8,789 nucleotides of DNA from Burkholderiales bacterium (GTDB lineage: Bacteria > Pseudomonadota > Gammaproteobacteria > Burkholderiales > Casimicrobiaceae): positions 1 through 8,789 of the forward strand of contig JAITMH010000036.1 in the NCBI GenBank assembly GCA_031277445.1, written 5' to 3'. Below, piece by piece: positions 5,766 to 8,789 of this stretch (the first letter of the stretch is position 1; every line of letters starts with the position of its first letter). The notes under the pieces were generated by a model. It was not told the origin of the DNA and ran no database searches. It saw nothing but the letters and a program-made list of their open reading frames with translations. The position numbers and the translations under genes were made by a program.

Positions 5766-6842
5766 TTAAACTGCCGTATCCTGCAACGATGCCCGATTGA
5801 CTTGCCCAAGCAAACGCCGTCCCGGCGCATAGTCCGGTTGCAGCGCCAACGCTCTCTCGGCGCAAGCACGCGCTTTTTCCCGGTCGCCCTGCTCCAGATA
5901 CAACTGCCCCAGATTGCAAAGAAACGCCGGATCGTAAGGCCGCACTTGCGCCGCCAACGCCTGCGTTTCCAGCGCTTCCGCAGTATGTCCCTGCATCCGC
6001 TCGGCCATCGCCCGCAGATTCAACGCCCAGGGATCGTTGAAACTTAACGCCAAAGCCTCTTCGATTTTGGCGAGCGCTTCGCTCCAATATTCTTTCTGCG
6101 CCGCTGCCGCAGCTTCCTGTAACAACGGTTCGACCCGAGCAATCAACGCCTCGTGTTTCGTCTGCCATTTTTCGTAAACGCGATCACGAAAACGAACAAA
6201 CCGGTCAGGATCGTGATTGCGTCCGCCCGCGGTTCCCGACGAACCGGCATCGACGTACCAAAGATAACTTTGCAACGGCTCAAAATAAAACGTCGTGCAT
6301 TGTGCGCATTGCAAAAAGAAATCCCAATCTTCGTGAATGTCGAGCGACGGGTCGAAGCGGCAACCGGTTTCGATCAGTGATCTGGAAATCAGCGTTGCCG
6401 ACAAATGGATGAAGTTGCGCGCATACAATTCCGCCAGCGCGTATGGCTGACCAAACGCTTCGCGGCGACCGTCGTTGAACACCGCTTGCGCCAGCGTATG
6501 AACAACACCGGCGCCGTTGGCGCGGGTCGCGGCATCGACCAGGTTGGCGATGTGCTCCGGCAAAAATTCGTCGTCGTCGTCAAGAAACGTGATCCAGTCG
6601 CCGGTGGCCGCTTGCAGACCGGCATTGGCTGCCAGTGGCCGCGACAACCGCGTTTCGGAAGCCACCAAGCGCAACGGATGCGGTCCGGCGCTGTCTTCCA
6701 GCGGCGGATGGGAAGAACCGCAGGCCGCCACGACCAGAATTTCCAGATTCGGCCAGGTTTGTGCCGCCAGCGAAGCCAGCGCCGTGGCAAGGCTCTCCCG
6801 CGCCATGCTGCGAACGATAACGGAAACGCGGGGGAAATTCAT
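5766..6842 (-). CDS. Glycosyltransferase family 2 fused to C-terminal TPR repeats
   Basis: 358 residues from the chosen start. The N-terminal GT-A domain opens with PRVSVIVRS (4-12) and has the nucleotide-sugar segment FLDDDDEF at 86-93 (metal-binding Asp cluster) and HEDWDF at 170-175, whose acidic residues fit the catalytic base region. An inverting sugar transfer in the cytoplasm is expected; donor and acceptor cannot be read. From about 243 to the end there are two to three TPR-like helix pairs (EYWSEALAKIEEALAL, then RMQGHTAEALETQALA, then LYLEQGDREKARACAERALA), usual for protein contacts. No membrane segment. Start: GTG at 6851 and ATG at 6848 are possible, but GAGG at 6851-6854 is correctly spaced (eight bases) only for ATG at 6842. 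The gene follows adk directly, so it is probably co-transcribed with it; a functional link to Kdo or LPS is inference. Confidence 0.88.
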   Translation of the reverse strand: MNFPRVSVIVRSMARESLATALASLAAQTWPNLEILVVAACGSSHPPLEDSAGPHPLRLVASETRLSRPLAANAGLQAATGDWITFLDDDDEFLPEHIANLVDAATRANGAGVVHTLAQAVFNDGRREAFGQPYALAELYARNFIHLSATLISRSLIETGCRFDPSLDIHEDWDFFLQCAQCTTFYFEPLQSYLWYVDAGSSGTAGGRNHDPDRFVRFRDRVYEKWQTKHEALIARVEPLLQEAAAAAQKEYWSEALAKIEEALALSFNDPWALNLRAMAERMQGHTAEALETQALAAQVRPYDPAFLCNLGQLYLEQGDREKARACAERALALQPDYAPGRRLLGQVNRASLQDTAV

Positions 6843-6852
6843 TCTCATCACC

Positions 6853-7569
<717 letters not shown>

Positions 7570-7638
7570 CTACTCCTCCGATTTTCTATGTTGCGCGGCG
7601 GCGGGTCAACCATTACCGCGATTTTGACGGGCGGTGTG

Positions 7639-8424
7639 TCACGCGCCGTATGTTTGCGCCCACAGTTGGCGGGCCGCCACCAAATCTTCCTCGGTATCAA
7701 TCCCCGGCGCGGGCGCTTCATCGGAAACCTCGACAACGATTCGGTAGCCGTGCCACAGCGCCCGCAGTTGCTCCAATTTTTCGATGGCTTCAATCGGCGC
7801 CACCGACAAGGTCGGAAACAACCGCAGGAACGACGCGCGATAAGCGTACAGTCCGTAATGGCGGTACAGCGGGTGTTCGGTCGGGTACGCCGACAAAATG
7901 GCTTCTTCCGGCAGAGACGCCATCGCATCACGCGCAAACGGAACCAGCGCCCGACTGAAATACAGCGCGTAACCAAAATGATCGAGTACCGCCTTGACGA
8001 CGTTCGGATTGCGCGCTTCGGCAAGCGATCTCAGCGGGTGGCAAGCAGTCGCCATTGCCGCGTCTTCGTGCAAAACCAGTTTTTCGGCAACGCGCTCAAT
8101 CAGCGTCGGCGAAAGAAAAGGTTCGTCACCCTGAACGTTGACGACGATGCTGTGGTCGGACAAGCCCAGCGCATCCACGGCTTCGGAAATCCGGTCGGTG
8201 CCGGTCGGGTGATCGGAACGTGTTATCAGCGTTTCGATTTTGGCGTCGCTCACGACCTCCGCAATACGCACGTCGTCCGTCGCCACAATCACCCGCGCAC
8301 TGCGAATCCGCGCCGCTTGCTGGGCGACACGCACCACCATCGGCGCACCGCCAAGATCGGCCAGCGGCTTGCCCGGCAATCGGGTGGATGCAAAACGGGC
8401 GGGAATGATGATGGTGAACGACAT
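7639..8424 (-). CDS. kdsB: 3-deoxy-manno-octulosonate cytidylyltransferase (CMP-Kdo synthetase)
   Basis: 261 residues, in the family range of about 245-265. Activates Kdo with CTP to CMP-Kdo for lipopolysaccharide inner-core assembly, in the cytoplasm. The nucleotide-binding signature PARFASTRLPGKPL is at 8-21, HPTGTDR at 72-78, VQGDEPF at 97-103 (Asp100 metal ligand), YRHYGLYAYR at 187-196, EKLEQLRAL at 215-223 and PGIDTEEDL at 240-248. All expected motifs are intact. The start at 8424 gives the canonical MSFTIIIPAR; its ribosome site is weak. In Betaproteobacteria the gene commonly lies between a Trm112-family gene and adk, as here, but the gap to the Trm112 gene is 260 bases of repeats instead of a tight junction. 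Confidence 0.97.
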   Translation of the reverse strand: MSFTIIIPARFASTRLPGKPLADLGGAPMVVRVAQQAARIRSARVIVATDDVRIAEVVSDAKIETLITRSDHPTGTDRISEAVDALGLSDHSIVVNVQGDEPFLSPTLIERVAEKLVLHEDAAMATACHPLRSLAEARNPNVVKAVLDHFGYALYFSRALVPFARDAMASLPEEAILSAYPTEHPLYRHYGLYAYRASFLRLFPTLSVAPIEAIEKLEQLRALWHGYRIVVEVSDEAPAPGIDTEEDLVAARQLWAQTYGA

Positions 8425-8463
8425 AAAAAATTTTACCGCAAAGAACGCATGGAAAGCAAAAGA

Positions 8464-8555
8464 ATCTCACGCGAAGCCGCGAAGAACACGGAAGCTCCCT
8501 CCCCTTCAAGGGGAGGGTTGGGGTGGGGATGGGTTTCTCTGGATTCGCGTGAGAT
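8464..8555. repeat. 12-base inverted repeat enclosing the CCCTCCCCTT element
   Basis: ATCTCACGCGAA (8464-8475) and TTCGCGTGAGAT (8544-8555) are perfect reverse complements and bracket the repeat at 8497-8536. Confidence 0.75.
8497..8536 (+). repeat. CCCTCCCCTT palindromic repeat, copy 2
   Basis: Matches the reverse complement of 5725-5764 in 39 of 40 bases. The perfect palindrome core is 8497-8517, followed by a G-rich tail (TTGGGGTGGGGATGGGTTT). Confidence 0.85.
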
Positions 8556-8563
8556 GGTTTTTA

Positions 8564-8591
8564 TGGATTCTGCGACTTCGCGCAGAATGAC
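8564..8591. repeat. TTCTGCG/CGCAGAA palindromic repeat, copy 2
   Basis: Perfect arms TTCTGCG (8568-8574) and CGCAGAA (8581-8587) with loop ACTTCG. A shorter-loop version of 5662-5699; flanks TGGA and TGAC are identical. Confidence 0.8.
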
Positions 8592-8600
8592 AGTCATTTT

Positions 8601-8627
8601 TTCGTGGCTTTCGTGTTTTTCGTGGTT
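8601..8627. repeat. Three 9-base tandem units
   Basis: TTCGTGGCT, TTCGTGTTT, TTCGTGGTT in direct succession. Reverse complement AACCACGAA also occurs at 3687-3695. Confidence 0.65.
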
Positions 8628-8684
8628 AATGGTTTTTTCTTCGCGCCTTCGCGTGAAGCGGTTTTCTGATCCCTGATTCCTGAC

Positions 8685-8789
8685 TCAGCGCATCGCGTCA
8701 ATTTCAGCCTGCTCAAGTTTACGCGCTTCGTCCTCAAGCATCACCGGAATGCCGTCACGAACCGGATAAGCGAGTTTGGCGCTTTTCGA
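8685..8789 (-). CDS. Trm112 family protein (YcaR-like), C-terminal end
   Basis: Only the last 34 codons are in the window. They read [20 protein letters not shown], then [14 protein letters not shown] and [17 protein letters not shown] with following acidic residues is the hallmark end of small bacterial Trm112 proteins (about 60-70 residues); the two N-terminal Cys that usually bind zinc would be beyond the edge. Eukaryotic Trm112 activates methyltransferases; the bacterial role is less clear. Position upstream of kdsB on the same strand matches the usual gene order and supports the call. The stop lies one base from a CTGATTCCTGAC repeat segment (8673-8684). Confidence 0.88.
   Translation of the reverse strand, partial: SKSAKLAYPVRDGIPVMLEDEARKLEQAEIDAMR

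Larger units (their letters stand above)
8467..8656. mobile_element. Possible MITE-like composite element with terminal inverted repeats
   Basis: TCACGCGAAGCCGCGAAG (8467-8484) and CTTCGCGCCTTCGCGTGA (8639-8656) are reverse complements in 17 of 18 positions. They enclose about 190 bases without coding potential that hold two other repeat families and a tandem array. No transposase and no clear target duplication are visible. It may equally be an accumulation of independent repeats. Confidence 0.4.

Noticed and set aside
8601..8627. Iteron-like origin from the 9-base tandem units
   Set aside because: Three imperfect units in a repeat-rich gap with no replication gene or AT-rich unwinding region; better explained as a common extragenic repeat.
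7588..8676. Plus-strand open frame of 362 codons opposite kdsB
   Set aside because: Antisense shadow of an intact kdsB; Arg-rich composition, no recognisable motif, and it runs through the repeat region at its end.

Overview
The window looks like a moderately GC-rich proteobacterial chromosome segment, most likely betaproteobacterial. The basis is the run Trm112 family, kdsB, adk on the minus strand, a neighbourhood known from Betaproteobacteria (often with lpxK upstream), together with a PPi-type phosphofructokinase, Gram-negative LPS (Kdo) biosynthesis and a DUF5329 protein. The assignment rests on gene content and order only; no species is claimed.

Layout, left to right. 1-575 (minus) is the N-terminal third of a YfbK-like von Willebrand factor A lipoprotein, cut by the window edge. 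801-1970 (minus) is an unrecognised exported protein with six cysteines. A 57-58 bp element occurs twice, once upstream of each of these genes. 2141-3678 (plus) is a two-gene unit with a 4-base ATGA overlap: a NodB-type polysaccharide deacetylase and a small, possibly GNAT-like protein whose 5' part carries an in-frame palindromic repeat. A large inverted repeat (3702-3789) separates it from the convergent minus-strand block. That block reads, in transcription order: Trm112-family protein (C-terminal end only), kdsB, adk, a glycosyltransferase-2/TPR fusion, pfp and a DUF5329 exported protein.

The recognisable enzymes are core metabolism and envelope: CMP-Kdo synthesis (KdsB), adenylate homeostasis (Adk), PPi-linked glycolysis/gluconeogenesis (Pfp), glycan assembly (GT2-TPR) and glycan deacetylation (NodB type). 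Adk and GT2-TPR are tightly coupled: the GT2 ribosome binding site overlaps the end of adk.

The most distinctive property is the density of small palindromic repeats in nearly every gap: the CCCTCCCCTT palindrome family, the TTCTGCG/CGCAGAA family, a CCCCTCTCCC hairpin, GTAGGCTGGGAT arms and TTCGTGG tandem units. Two of them touch coding sequence: one lies inside the 3037-3678 gene and one would give the DUF5329 protein a false N-terminus. The 8467-8656 gap has near-perfect terminal inverted repeats and looks like a composite MITE-like element between kdsB and the Trm112 gene. I found no tRNA, rRNA, CRISPR, transposase or phage gene, no gene-free stretch over 300 bases, and no convincing complete new system. 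The best leads are the deacetylase/GNAT-like pair, the orphan six-cysteine protein with its shared upstream element, and the coding-sequence repeat.
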